From NCBI GenBank assembly GCA_026874595.1, contig CM049317.1, positions 67,734,118-67,798,117 of the forward strand: a stretch of 64,000 nt of DNA. Reading direction: 5' to 3'. Under the pieces are notes generated by a model. It was not told the DNA's origin. It ran no database searches and worked only from the letters and a program-made list of their open reading frames with translations. Below, one piece after another: positions 1-10,544 of the stretch. The DNA comes from Sipunculus nudus (taxonomy: Eukaryota; Annelida; Sipuncula; Golfingiida; Sipunculidae). Positions within the stretch are counted from its first letter, which is position 1, and each line of letters starts with the position of its first letter. Made by a program: the position numbers and the translations under genes.

Positions 1-256
1 CCCTGCATGTACATGGATGTGTTTAACCTTCCTGCTAACTACAGGATGTGATCATATTTAGAAAATAATGAATAATCCAACATTATTTATATAATAGTAT
101 GTTCACATTTACACTATAATAGTTATATCTGATAATAGTTATATCTTTTACTATTATTTTCGGTCAGGCAGTTCAACAGGATCAAAAGCAGATATTTTTT
201 ACCCGTATGCTAAGGAAACATTATTTATAAACATTATATGTACCCTCATTTCATAG

Positions 257-370
257 CACTGAAGAAAGTACAAGTTCTACATCCAAAAATTTGGGCCACT
301 ATAACAAAGGCTAAGATTACAGCTGTGTACTGCGTGAAATAAATCCTTGGTTATATGTGCTTTAAGCCAG
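257..370 (+). pseudogene. Relic CTLD1 second exon (copy 0)
   Basis: After TTTCATAG the sequence aligns with exon 4 of copy 1 (TTCTACATCCAAAAA, then CTTGGTTATATGTGCTTTAAG). It carries an in-frame TAA, small deletions, and AT in place of the GT donor. The next about 170 bp resemble the intron before CTLD2, but no CTLD2 exon follows. Bases 1-115 match the stretch before 20130 and 60090. This is a dead left-hand remnant of the array. Confidence 0.6.
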
Positions 371-1485
371 ATATGCTGAATATATAACGCATTATTATTA
401 TTATTATTATTATTATTTACGTATTTAGATATTTACTTATATTCACTATATATAAATATAAATATATATATTTCTTTGTCTGTTTTAAGCCATGATTGCC
501 TCTCTTACATATTCTCTCATTAGGATTCATATTTTTTAGAAATTAAACTGCTTCTTAAATCGGTATATACAACCTGTTCAGTGATATTCAATGAGCGGTA
601 ATCTAATCCACTGTTTCCCTTTTCACCTTTTACTTGCCGCTAAGATGAAGTTTCCTGACATTAGAATTAATATTTGAATGCCTGAAAGAGGAAATAATCA
701 GTTTCTTAGAGAATATTGGATGTCACTGTTATTATTATCATTATTATTATTGTATCATGTTTTATAGCACTCTTTTCAGTCAAAGAGTGTTCAAAGGTGC
801 TTTACAACTAAATCGTATGAAGTATATAGCCATTAAACATTAAAATACTAGACGACTTAAGTACTTTCGACTGGGCAAGAAAGAATATTAAGCAATGACC
901 TTTTCTTATGCAGTAGAAACCTGTTAAATGTTAAAATACTAGACGACATAACAACTTTTGGCTATTCAAGAGACAATATTAAAAAGTAATAATTAAGGAG
1001 ACAGAGATAGAGGTAAAACTTTTAAAAATGTTTGTAGAAAATCTTACATTAATTTACTTGTTAACAAAAAATGAAACATAGCACAACTATGCATAATAGG
1101 TTATAAGTAATTTCTTGATACTAGAAAGTATTTCAGCCTTCGATATTTATGAAGTTTAGTGGATTATCAGATAATAACAAAACTGATGTAAGCAGGTACA
1201 TACTCGTGTAATAGTACAGAAAATGCACCAGTTCCAGATAATTGTGGTGATTGTGAAAATTTTTTCAAATTTCAGGTAAGTGACAGGGATGTATGTGCGG
1301 ATATTGCAGACCCTTTTAGTTTTTTGTCATTAACATGATGTATGCAAACATATTAAGTCGTTGTATATGAAGCATATTATTTCAATGTTTTGATCCAATG
1401 TTAAAAATTAATTGTCCATCATTACTGTTAAAATATAACTTGTGATGTGCTCCTAATTATGCTTTTGCCTGATCGGTCGAAGAAT

Positions 1486-2290
1486 ATAGGTCACTGTGAC
1501 CTAATTTTGGGTTTCAAATGAGACATCTCAGGGCCTCAAAGAATGTTCAGCCGAGGTTTCTAGAATGATCGTGTATGATTTGTGCTACGTAAATGGCCGG
1601 CCCGGGCAACAGACTACGGACAAAGCCCCATTGTTATTGCGTAGATGACTTTTAGTTAGCTTAGATGAAATAGGATAACGGCCGCTAGTTCATGGTATAT
1701 CGTATCGGATATACTTTGATCTCACCTATCACCATAGAATATGTACGTTATCCTGAGGCACTATTCGATCTAACCATGTCCATGATCCCTCAGGTAAACA
1801 ATGTTTGCAGGTCAATTTACACCATCTCCGTCAGGTCAGCAAAGTTCCCAAGCATCTCACTTAGGACGCATGTAGAACAGCCATCAGCTCGCTTTTGGTG
1901 TCCAGACTGGACTACATCAATGGGCTATTGTATAGACTACCAAGAACCGTGATACATAAGAACTCCCTTGCACGTGTTATTACACGTTCGCGGAACAGGG
2001 ATCAAAATCTTGAAGGCACTGCTCTTGCTACCAGTCAGCCCGAAGATCCTCTTGCTGTCTTTCCGTGCTGTTTTCAACCCTACTGCACGATCCTGACCAC
2101 CTCACAAAGCTGCTATTAACCAAACACAACAACGGTATCTTCGATCTTTCAAACTAACAGCCCACTGCATATGGAATTCACTGAGCAAAAACTAATCTTC
2201 ACTTCTGACTTTTAAAAAAGAACCTGAAGACCACTCTGTTTAAGAAGCATACAGAAACTGAACAGTGCATAAAATGTGTCATACATGGAC
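1486..2290 (+). mobile_element. CR1-like LINE 3' fragment
   Basis: A broken frame reads SRLDYINGLLYRLPRT, then a position for the LHWLPV-type block, then WNSLS and KKNLKTTLFKKH. These are hallmarks of the C-terminal end of CR1/Jockey-type reverse transcriptase ORFs. No catalytic RT motif remains. It runs into a (TA)n tract at about 2312. A second copy with the same surroundings lies at 60840-61650. Confidence 0.6.
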
Positions 2291-2309
2291 TTGCGCTGTA
2301 TTTATAATT

Positions 2310-2311
<2 letters not shown>

Positions 2312-2362
<51 letters not shown>
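2312..2362. repeat. (TA)n microsatellite
   Basis: An uninterrupted TA tract of about 50 bp at the junction between the CR1 fragment and the GGCCCAGATT minisatellite. Confidence 0.9.
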
Positions 2363-2367
<5 letters not shown>

Positions 2368-2374
2368 AGATTAG

Positions 2375-2570
2375 AATCTGAACCAGTATGAAACTAGGCC
2401 AGCCCAGATTAAATTTTGCTCAGGACCAGTCAAGATTATAATCCCAATCTGAGCCGGCCCATTTTTAAACTGGACTATCCAAGATTAAAATTTTTATCTG
2501 GGCCGGACCAGGTTACAATTTCGACCTGGTCCAGTTCAGTTTAAACTGAACCAGCCTAGTTTAAAAAAAC
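2375..2570. repeat. Degenerate GGCC(C)AGATTAAAATTT minisatellite
   Basis: About nine diverged repeats built on CCAGATTAAAATTT and CTGGGCCGGNCC, with some units inverted. It contains an 18-bp perfect palindrome at 2534-2551. The same array recurs at 61770-61905 beside the second CR1 fragment. Confidence 0.65.
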
Positions 2571-2835
2571 CTATGGTGGATATTTCATGATTGAAACCTT
2601 TCTGGCAATGTTTTAATCTGGATTATAATCTTAATCTATCCTTCACTGGCTGATAGTTATAATAATACAAATGTATATTATCTTAATTTTTTTAAAAGAA
2701 CCTGAATCTATTCAAAATGCACGATTCATTACATCATAAACACTTGTTACAGAAACAAGAATATTCATAAACATTATTAACATTATTTACACAGATGTCG
2801 GTACACGTGTACCATGACGGAGCTGGTTGTATTTT

Positions 2836-2889
2836 ATACCGTATAGAAAGAGGTGCGGGAAAACTAAGTTGAATTCAGATGAGTAAAAC
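2836..2889 (+). promoter_or_regulatory. Conserved 5' block of the receptor family (copy 1)
   Basis: The core AACTAAGTTGAATTC or a variant lies about 350 bp before the signal exon. The same block sits about 300 bp before the signal exons at 19592, 31421, 53241 and 59582, and also at 62101. A pyrimidine tract ending in TAG (2961-2975) follows and is conserved too, so a 5' untranslated exon and intron are possible. The promoter role is inferred from position and repetition only; no TATA box was assigned. Confidence 0.4.
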
Positions 2890-3236
2890 AGTTAATAATA
2901 ATAAAGATTATGCGTGTAATAATCATTGCATAAAGGTATAGTATTTAGAATAAATGTATATCGTTTTCTCCTTAGTGTAACACGGTTAACAACTGCACAC
3001 TACATATGTTGAAAAACCATAACCATTCAATGCGGACAATTATTGATCTCATTATTATATACATTATTTGTTTACCAAGTTAACACTGAAGAAAACAAAA
3101 CACATGCTTGATTTTATAGGGTTACCAGCATTTCATTTACAATCGTTATACACTTACGTCGTTTCCAACTGAATGAGGCAATTCCGCTCATAAAAAAAAG
3201 GTGTACTTCATATTTAAGACAAAATTGTGTGTTATT

Positions 3237-3276
3237 ATGCTGATATTTTCAACCATACACAACACATGCTGTCAAA
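3237..3276 (+). CDS. Copy 1 exon 1: degenerate signal-peptide exon
   Basis: The 13 codons from ATG 3237 encode a short hydrophobic start (MLIFSTI) and end in phase 1 before a GTAAG donor. It aligns with the fuller signal exons at 19592 and 59582, which share the core LFSTI or FSTI. The upstream Met of those copies is TTG here and an in-frame TGA lies at 3174, so the leader is shorter than in its relatives. Either the leader works in this short form or this copy uses another first exon. Confidence 0.45.
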
Positions 3277-3869
3277 GTAAGACTTTTGTTTAAAATTGCC
3301 ATCTGTTCTGCATCTATCCATTGCATGTCCTTAATTTCCAGGCATTTCCTTGAAAACTGATATAGGCCAACACTTTGATCACCAAGCGGCTTCTAAACAT
3401 GATATGAGACCCGAGACAAAGACCTTTAAATCTGGAACACGACCTATGGTAGCATTGTCTGTATTTTTAAGTCGAGCCAATTCCACTTTTTCTCAGAGTA
3501 GCCCTTCTGTTCCTTTTATGTATCAAGGATCTGTAATCAACGTTTTACAAATGCCCCTGTATAATCAGTCAGGTAGAGAACATATTCGAGTATATTCTCA
3601 CCTTATGTATGTCTTAAACCTTGCTGTTCTCTACAGAACATGATCATATTGATACATAGATCTTTCTGTTGTTAGATTTTTTGTGTGTATAATAAGATCA
3701 TTAAATTGGCTGACTGCTAAATATCTTTGCAAAATAAAAATGTCTCTGACATCTCTGATTCAGTTAGGTCCAGTTACCTTTATACATAATTCTTGGAGCC
3801 TTTCATAACAAACCGGCTCTGAACATGCACTCATGAAATACAACCGATAGCATTAATACTTATTACAAT

Positions 3870-3901
<32 letters not shown>

Positions 3902-4673
3902 CATATATATATACATATATATATATATATAAGAAAATTCACAGGAACATCCTTGTATCAACGACCCCATATTGTTTTAATTATATGTTACAGATGATGG
4001 ATTTCGAATCGTAAATTCCAACTGTCGAAATCAACTTGAAGCTAAAGCATATTGTGAATATCATGGGATGAATCTGCTTGGAGCAATCAGCAGACAAGAG
4101 GAACATGCAGTGGTATCGGCCATGACAGAATTCTTTATAACGGAGGGTTGGATGTCGCTTGAACGAACGATATTTCATGATTGGACCCCTGTTCAGAATT
4201 CGACAGATAATGAGGTACTTAAAAGTAAGTTCATTCAACGATTCACATATGTGACTTATGACATATGTTACCGTATAATCACAATGATTCTTGAATTGAT
4301 TATCATAATAGTATTGTCTTTTCCAATTGTTATCAATCAGGTTAGTTAGTACAGCAGGGTAAAAAGCGAAAAGCTGTAGTCCGTTAACTACCGAAACAAT
4401 ATCTTAAAAATTTCTTTGATTACATTCTATATAGATATATGATCTCATTCCATAGCATGGATCAGAACAGAAATTGTAAGCTCTACATCCAAGAACTGTG
4501 CAACTGTCACGAAGGACAAGATTAGAGCCGTGAACTGCTTGCAAAAAGTCCTTGGTTATATCTGCTTTCAAACAGGTATACTGAATAAATACCAGACACT
4601 TTATTATTATCATTTTATATTATTATTATTATCTTTATTTTATTATTATCATTGTTATGATTATTATTGTTAT

Positions 4674-4704
<31 letters not shown>

Positions 4705-7700
4705 TATTCATTTAAGTTGGATACATGTCGGTTACTATCAAAGAATATTCAATATTTATTGGCTACATAATCTCTCATTACATTACATATTTCCAGAATG
4801 TATATGGTGCCCACCATGGAAATGCCAGTTTGTGAAGAATGGCTGCATTACGATACATTTCAGCTCTTTAAACTGGTTTAACGCTCGTGCTGAGTGTAAG
4901 GAAATGGGTTCGGACTTATGGCTCCTCGAACATGACTTGAAGGAAAAAATTAATTCCTTTGTGAAATCAGGATATGATTTTTGGATCGGTTGGAGGAAAG
5001 AAGATTGGAATTTTATAGGATTAAACAACAGTATGTATCCTTTAAAAACAATGAAAATATCGATGAAATGGTTTAATTGGCAAGTCTTGGTTGTTTTGCC
5101 TTGAAAGAATGATATCATCTTATTCCTACTTTGAAAGTATTTGTTATTTTTATATCCCACCTCCATATCGTTTGTTTGAATATTAACCTTGGGTATCAGT
5201 AATATTCTGCTAAATGAAAATATGTGTTTACAAATGTATATCTTATGGCAATATTATAATACGTAATATCAAAATCAAACAAACCCACAAGCTTCTTTAA
5301 CAGTGTACGGTTGTTTGATTATGCACTTGAGACACTAAAACCTTCGCACTTCGAAAGAAGCAATAAACGTTTGCCATGTTATTATCCAATATCTACCTTC
5401 GTATTTTAAGGTATCGTGGAACCCAAGATGATACTTTTCCCCGCAGGAGCTACGGATAATAAGTACAATTGTTCTAAGATATCACGTACTCATGACAATT
5501 CATTGACCTGGAATATAACAAGCTGCAAGTCTAGCAACCCTGTTATTTGCACCACTGATGCGGCTGATAGTAAACAGCATTTTTTACATCTTTCCCTTCC
5601 ATGGATTAACAAATTTAACTAAAACATTTCCTATAAGTAAATAGAATAATTTTTAGAGGTTTGCCATTGATATAATGCCCTTAAGCATAGAATTCTCTAT
5701 TACCTTTCCTGAACACTATTGTCTGATAAAAACTATATGCATTCGTATGGTAACTGTATTAAAGTAAATTAACTTACCGGCAGGGAAATATAAGCTTATG
5801 GTTCGTTTTAGCTTTAGTGTCTATATTGCAGTTGCTTAATGGTTTGCTTCAACTGTATTTCAAGTCGTGGATATAGATCAGACTTTTAGTGCGTTATTAC
5901 TATTAGTTGTATTCATTTATATAAATGAATAATGTAGCATATAAATACATATTTATTTATGAAGAAATAATGTTTGTTTTACTAAGAAAACCCACCAGGG
6001 ATATCCGCTGTTTCAGAAGTAGCCATACCTAAGGGAAACACATCCACAATTTTCGAGAGACGAGGTATTTTAAAGGTTATATGCATTTAATACTGAAAGG
6101 TGTATCATAAACTGATTTCAGAACGTCTTTAGAAATCCGTTTTATAACATGTATTTGTGCAAAGGGCATGCTTATAATATGCAGGATGAATGGACCAGTG
6201 AACTGGTTACGGGGATGTTTAAAGGCGACACCTTAAGACATCAAATGCCAGTTTATTAAGACAGAAATGTAATCATATGCTATGCTTAGAGTTTTTCAGG
6301 TTTAAATGTTTAGGTTTTGTATATTTTATTGCATTATCTTCACTTTTTCTACTTTTGCACATGTATGTACCATGGGAATGCGTAACAAACTCACTAGAAC
6401 ATAAATAATTAAATTTTTTACTGGCAGTAAAACTATATTTTTGAGATGTTGCAATTTAAAAGAATCACGTTTGATTGATCATATATTATTGGTAAAACTA
6501 TAATCACTATAATGATATTTAATTTCAGCTCCTGAAAAAACGGTTCCGGTTTTGTTTATGATAATTGCCATTATGGCTGCTTCAGTCCACTTGGTCAGCC
6601 TTATATACTGTGCAAGGAACCAATCAAATAGAAGGTACATGTATATTATTCCTTTAGAGTAGATAACACTGTTAAACACTTTCTTCAATCTCAATGCTTT
6701 TCCTGACTTGTACAACTAAGGATTAGCTAGATATGCAACTAAAAATATTACTGTTTAGCCAGTAGAATAAACAAGATCGTTCAATATTTTTAGTTTTTGA
6801 CATTTGTGTCATCTGATTTACTAGAGCTGCAAAGGATCTGCTATCACCCTACATACACATGACAGCTATCATAAGAAAACATTTGAAGGAAATTAACTCT
6901 TCTAATATCATTTATGTGTACCTTTAATTTTAAAAGACGCTGTGGTTGAATTTTCGTCACACATTTCTCAAAGTGTCACCTGGTCTTCCAAAAGGAAACA
7001 CAGAAATTTAAGTTTAAACAATCCTTACACAAAAGTACTCGTGATGATTCTAAAAGGCCATGGTTAACAGTGTAGATTTCAGAATAAATACATCATAATA
7101 AAAATAATAAACTCGTGAACAGTATCTATCAGAATTGTTTGTGATTTATAACAGTTGAAAAAAGGACCTTAACTTTTCATTTTAATTTTACCTTTACGTC
7201 AATTTATGTCAACTATAAAACACAGGAAAAATGATCTCTGTAAAATAGACAATTACCAAAGATAAACATTGCAGGTCTTATGACGAAGATTTTGATGGGA
7301 CTCCAATTCGTAGGAATCATCGATGCACGTCCTGTGTATGCAAGGATATCCGTAGTTTCCGAAGACGCACCCTCCCATCTGTCAACCCATTTGTAAATGC
7401 GTTTGAATACAATCAAGTAGAAAGACCTTACCGTCGCCAACAGAGGTTAACGTTCCAAGACTCGGACCATGATTACTCGACCATCTGGAATCCTCCAAAA
7501 GGTTACAATCAATATTTTTTATCTTCCAGTACTTCCGAGTTTGAACCTGCTAATAAATCTCTGACATCTCCAAAACCAGTCGATCTATCCAGCACAACGT
7601 CTGGTGAATACAGCGTATGCAGGTTTCACAACCTTAATGAAAATCGTGGTGACAGCGTAGCCATTCGTTCAGAACCGGTGATTGTTCACAGGGTGGACAG

Positions 7701-8330
7701 TCCGACCTGTGCTCCTGGAAGAACAACGCCTCTTGAAATTCCTGAAATAAAATTGAAACTGTTAGTATTGTTAGCATAGCTAATTCGGAGGATAGGTGCA
7801 CAAGACATTAGATCACTTTAGATACAGATAGGTATTCTGTAACGCGACTAGCATTACACCTGGCCTTTATCTTTAAGCTGTACTTGGACAAAATCCATTA
7901 GCGCATATTCCCTGTCTCTTCAACATATTGTCTCGGATACAAGCTAAACTAGAGCTAGACTTCTAGGTCGCCGTAAGTGATTAAGACACATTGAAACATT
8001 GGTTCAATGAGATTCAGTGCTTTGTGAAATGCCCAGGAAAATCTTTATTCTCTCTGGGAAGGCTTATTTGCATAGACTTATTTCAACATTCTGATAAAAT
8101 TTTTTCTATGTAGCATGCCTAATTGCGCAGTGGATTGTCAGTTGGAGTCCGTCAGATTCCATGGGAATAAATATAACAAAGTATATGCTGAAGGCTATAG
8201 AAGTAGTACTTCAGTGTTTGGGTGTAACAAACAATTAATGTGATTGCGACTCTTTTTTTTCAGATTTAATAGCCAAGGTAATGTTAACAGCAACCAAACT
8301 GGTCCAACCATAGTGAACTTCAAACCGTGA
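3237..8330 (+). CDS. Copy 1: two-CTLD single-pass membrane receptor-like gene (10 exons)
   Basis: I join exons 3237-3276, 3342-3572, 3994-4224, 4456-4575, 4797-5030, 5411-5569, 6017-6064, 6529-6634, 7275-7760 and 8264-8330. All have AG/GT borders and compatible phases (1 at every extracellular junction, 2 after the TM exon and after the tail exon), giving 574 codons including stop with no internal stop. Order: weak signal peptide, Ser/Thr-rich spacer, CTLD1, CTLD2, stalk, one TM helix, tail of about 185 residues. CTLD signatures are seen (EAKAYC, GWMSLE, GYICF; CPPWKC, FNARAEC, WIGWRKEDW, TWNITSC, NPVIC). No EPN/QPD Ca-binding motif is visible, so canonical sugar binding is doubtful. The same exon set recurs in copies 3, 4 and 6, which supports the model. 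The first exon is the weakest part: the ATG equivalent to the upstream one in copy 3 is lost. Ligand unknown. Confidence 0.72.
3342..3572 (+). CDS. Copy 1 exon 2: Ser/Thr-rich spacer exon
   Basis: This 231-bp, phase 1-1 exon has a good TTTCCAG acceptor and a GTAGAG donor. It is fully open and rich in Ser, Thr and Pro, with no domain I recognise. It ends with PLYNQS, matching LLYNVT at the end of the equivalent exon in copy 4. Relics of it occur at 18637, 19790, 29400, 53410, 58629 and 59780, mostly broken, so the spacer seems dispensable. An exposed, possibly O-glycosylated linker before CTLD1 is my inference. Confidence 0.55.
3871..3931. repeat. (TA)n microsatellite in intron of copy 1
   Basis: Imperfect TA tract with CATATA interruptions just upstream of the CTLD1 acceptor. 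The equivalent place in copy 6 (62787-62835) also carries TA repeats. Confidence 0.85.
3994..4575 (+). CDS. Copy 1 exons 3-4: first C-type lectin-like domain
   Basis: Exon 3 (3994-4224, 77 codons) carries the alpha-helical part of a CTLD (EAKAYCEYHGMNLLG, then EEHAVVSAM and GWMSLERTIFHDWTP). Exon 4 (4456-4575, 40 codons) carries the C-terminal cysteine strand (KNCATVTKD ... VNCLQKVLGYICF). Both are phase 1-1. The N-terminal Cys pair of long-form CTLDs is absent, so this is a short-form fold. The WND motif is not recognisable, arguing against classic calcium-dependent sugar binding. Exon 4 ends at a GTATAC donor, followed by an intron with (TTA)n. Confidence 0.75.
4660..4703. repeat. (TTA)n microsatellite between CTLD1 and CTLD2
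   Basis: A TTA/ATT tract in the intron after exon 4. The same intron position carries it in copies 3 (22381-22431) and 6 (63568-63619), so the repeat predates the duplications. Confidence 0.85.
4797..5569 (+). CDS. Copy 1 exons 5-6: second C-type lectin-like domain
   Basis: Exon 5 (4797-5030) encodes the long-form N-terminal part: CPPWKCQFVKNGC, then LNWFNARAECKEMGSDLW and FWIGWRKEDW. Exon 6 (5411-5569) encodes the C-terminal part with YNCSKIS, TWNITSC and NPVIC. Together they give the Cys pattern expected of a complete CTLD. The WND position reads WNI within an N-glycosylation sequon, and no EPN or QPD is present. Exon 6 ends at an in-frame GTAAAC donor, which a single-frame reading would run past into intron. 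Confidence 0.78.
6017..6634 (+). CDS. Copy 1 exons 7-8: stalk and transmembrane helix
   Basis: Exon 7 (6017-6064) is a 48-bp phase 1-1 mini-exon encoding a polar stalk (GNTSTIFERR, with an NTS sequon). Its TTTCAG acceptor and GTATTT donor are conserved in copy 3. Exon 8 (6529-6634) is phase 1-2 and encodes a single hydrophobic helix (VPVLFMIIAIMAASVHLV then SLIY) followed by a basic stop-transfer run (RNQSNRR). With an N-terminal leader this predicts type I topology. Confidence 0.75.
7275..7760 (+). CDS. Copy 1 exon 9: cytoplasmic tail with Tyr motifs and CxxCxC
   Basis: The exon follows a CATTGCAG acceptor and is fully open. From the membrane outward it encodes an acidic start (SYDEDFDG), a basic/Cys patch (RCTSCVCKDIRSFRRR), a conserved VNPFVN block, RRQQRLTFQDS, the tyrosine motif DYSTI, a Ser-rich run (SSSTSEFEP), and GEYSVCRF. 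DYSTI fits YxxI/L; it is not a strict ITIM because the -2 residue is His (Asn in copy 3). The exon can be spliced in phase 2 at a weak GTTAGT donor to 8264; if unspliced it stops at TAG 7777-7779. No enzyme domain is seen. A signalling or sorting tail is inferred. Confidence 0.72.
8264..8330 (+). CDS. Copy 1 exon 10: short C-terminal exon
   Basis: After an acceptor with a run of eight T and CAG, the frame NSQGNVNSNQTG ... NFKP ends at TGA 8328. The homologous stretch at 26159-26215 in copy 3 keeps the same frame and stop (QGNVHSNQ ... NFIP), which supports coding use. The donor on exon 9 is not consensus, so inclusion is uncertain. I see no AATAAA just after the stop. Confidence 0.45.
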
Positions 8331-9760
8331 ATACATACAGAGTATTTTATGTATAATCACTAACAGTTAGATATATTGTCCAACTGTAACATATATATTT
8401 GGAGAAATTAGTAAAATACCCAGCTTGTTTGAACAAGTTGTTACTTTGGTGTTACATTCCTAGTGTTTGAAACGTAGCCCCTGTGACGCAATTTTCGAAA
8501 CTTCAATGGAAATGATTTTGGTTCCTTTGACAAAGATATTAATGTAAAACTGCAAGAGTGATAATAATTTAATATATAATATCATTTATGCATACAAATG
8601 TAAAGTGACAGAAACCGAACACATACCTGCTTCTGTTACGCTAGGCTGTGTATTAAATAAGAGTATCTCTAAAGGTGTCAATACTAACATTCGTTCAGTT
8701 CCCTTCAAACATACCCGAAACTGGCTCGTGTTTCTGATAAATATTAAATAACCATTCGTGGTCAATACAGAATGACTAACCAGGTATATTTCCTTAATTT
8801 ACACGCATGATTTCAAACAATATATCATAGAAGGAGTAAACTTTACATATTTCTTCTTATAATTTTGGACTTTATCAACACCTGTGCATGCCCTAAATGG
8901 CCTAATTACTACGATGTATATATTTATGATTGGTTAACATTATTGATCTGTTTTAATTGACTGCGTAGATGTTTGGCAAAATGATAACAGTACATAAAAT
9001 AAATACCATCATGACCCGAGGAGATATAGATCTTGTAAATAAAAGGCCATACTGCTAACGTGGTAACAAAACTTGAGAAGATAAAAACCTAATGTTAAAG
9101 GTGTCTGGTAAAATTTTCCCGCGATGCGTATTGGCGAAATGCCTTATTTCTTTGTCCCTCGTTTTCCTGAATAAAATCACCTATTTATAACACTTAAAAG
9201 AAGGTTAATGTTAAAGCAGGATTTTGTGGAATCAATTAGTCATTTTACTACCTAAATTCAACTCATCCCACACTTACTTGTGTTCGACAGCTCTGTTTCG
9301 TAAGGGCCCCTACGAACACTGAGTGGTCTTGTCGGGGCTCCGTATACTTGATCCATATACCTGAGACGAAATTCCACCACACTAAGCGAATAATTTTGGA
9401 AAATAAAGGACCTAAAGGTGCAATATACCATACATTGGAAGATAATCAACAAAGCCAAAGCGTACTCCACATCCTCTAAATCATGTAACATTTGTTCGGA
9501 AGAAAAGTACTTTATCATTCACCGCCCCTTGTTATGCGGCACTTTCGACGTGACGTCATAATATCGATGACGGCGACCATTCGGTTTCGTGGAATTCCCG
9601 AGTGATGCGATGTGTACTCACTGTACCCCGCCCACCCATGGCATCATGGTTATAATATTACTAAATATCCAATCAGCATGTAAATACAATGTTTCTGGTA
9701 TTATTCACTCTATACATTTTCGTTCAATCATATAACATATCTCTACACGTTCCCACTTAA
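8331..9760. other. Intergenic DNA shared with the region after copy 3
   Basis: No gene is supported. Blocks such as CCCAGCTTGTTTGAACAAGTTG and the stretch around 8880-9230 reappear in order at 26246-28590, so this is part of the duplicated unit downstream of each receptor gene. A GC-richer patch at 9520-9650 looks like inserted repeat DNA that I cannot classify. Confidence 0.55.
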
Positions 9761-9815
9761 TTACCACCTGACGAAGAAGCCTGTGTGCTTCGAAAACTCA
9801 TGTGTTAATAGACTA
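9761..9815 (+). ncRNA. Hammerhead-like ribozyme core (candidate, + strand)
   Basis: CTGACGA at 9768-9774 is followed by a 5-bp stem GAAGC/GCTTC (9776-9780 with 9787-9791), then GAAA at 9792. A short AAC/GTT stem can close loop III. This resembles the CUGANGA...GAAA core known from Penelope-like retroelements. There is one extra A before stem II and I could not draw a convincing stem I, so self-cleavage is uncertain. Confidence 0.3.
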
Positions 9816-9887
9816 GTTTGTCTATCTAAAAGGCGTCACTGTGTATATTAAACTTCGCTTCAACTTCAGACTAACACGGCAATACCA

Positions 9888-9935
<48 letters not shown>

Positions 9936-9945
9936 ATATACATAT
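9888..9945. repeat. (TA)n microsatellite
   Basis: A TA tract with one phase break, separating the two hammerhead-like stretches. Confidence 0.85.
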
Positions 9946-10044
9946 AGAAGGTAGTGTTACCCTCCGATGTAAAGTGCTCTATGGCCTACAGACTAGGCCA
10001 GAGTGGTATAACTCTGGAGAAAAACAACACTACAAATTCAAAAC

Positions 10045-10085
10045 AGTCTGTTTCACGGCATGCGACCCGATCATCAGGTGAATAT
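10045..10085 (-). ncRNA. Hammerhead-like ribozyme core (candidate, - strand)
   Basis: On the minus strand CTGATGA (10077-10071) is followed by a CGG/CCG hairpin and GAAAC (10054-10050). It sits in a repeat that begins near 9950, so it may be part of a Penelope-like or other retroelement tail. The stem next to GAAA is weak (T opposite T). This is a motif match only. Confidence 0.25.
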
Positions 10086-10313
10086 GGCTAGAATGAAGCT
10101 AACGGCGTGGTTTCAAAAGCCAAGACTTTACGAGATTACGAGAATATGCTTTCTGCGATTCGGGACGGGGGGGGGGGGGCACGTGAAAGACCGACACTGA
10201 TCCTATTGTCCTCGGGGGCACAATACGGTTGGTCGGGGTACACGTGTGTTACTGGAACATAAAAGGGCAAAGAGATTATTTTAATGTTTATATATAATAT
10301 TTTTCTCAAGAGT

Positions 10314-10315
<2 letters not shown>

Positions 10316-10385
<70 letters not shown>
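10316..10385. repeat. (TA)n microsatellite left of MITE
   Basis: A TA tract abutting the left end of the pogo-type MITE. Such tracts are ready targets for TA-specific transposons. Confidence 0.85.
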
Positions 10386-10391
<6 letters not shown>

Positions 10392-10544
10392 AACCTCGTT
10401 GTATCGAATACCCCGCTTATGTCGAAGTTACAGACTCGATATTCCGGAAAACTCTAGGTACATTATTACCAAATAAAACCCGCTTGTGTCGAAATCCGGA
10501 TGTTTTCTGAGAGTCCCTTCGACTTCGACACAACGAGGTTTCAC

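Noticed and set aside
4783-5166. 127-codon minus-strand frame
   Set aside because: Shadow of the CTLD2 exon of copy 1 on the opposite strand.
9258-9518. 86-codon minus-strand frame
   Set aside because: No motif, and the matching flank after copy 3 does not keep it.
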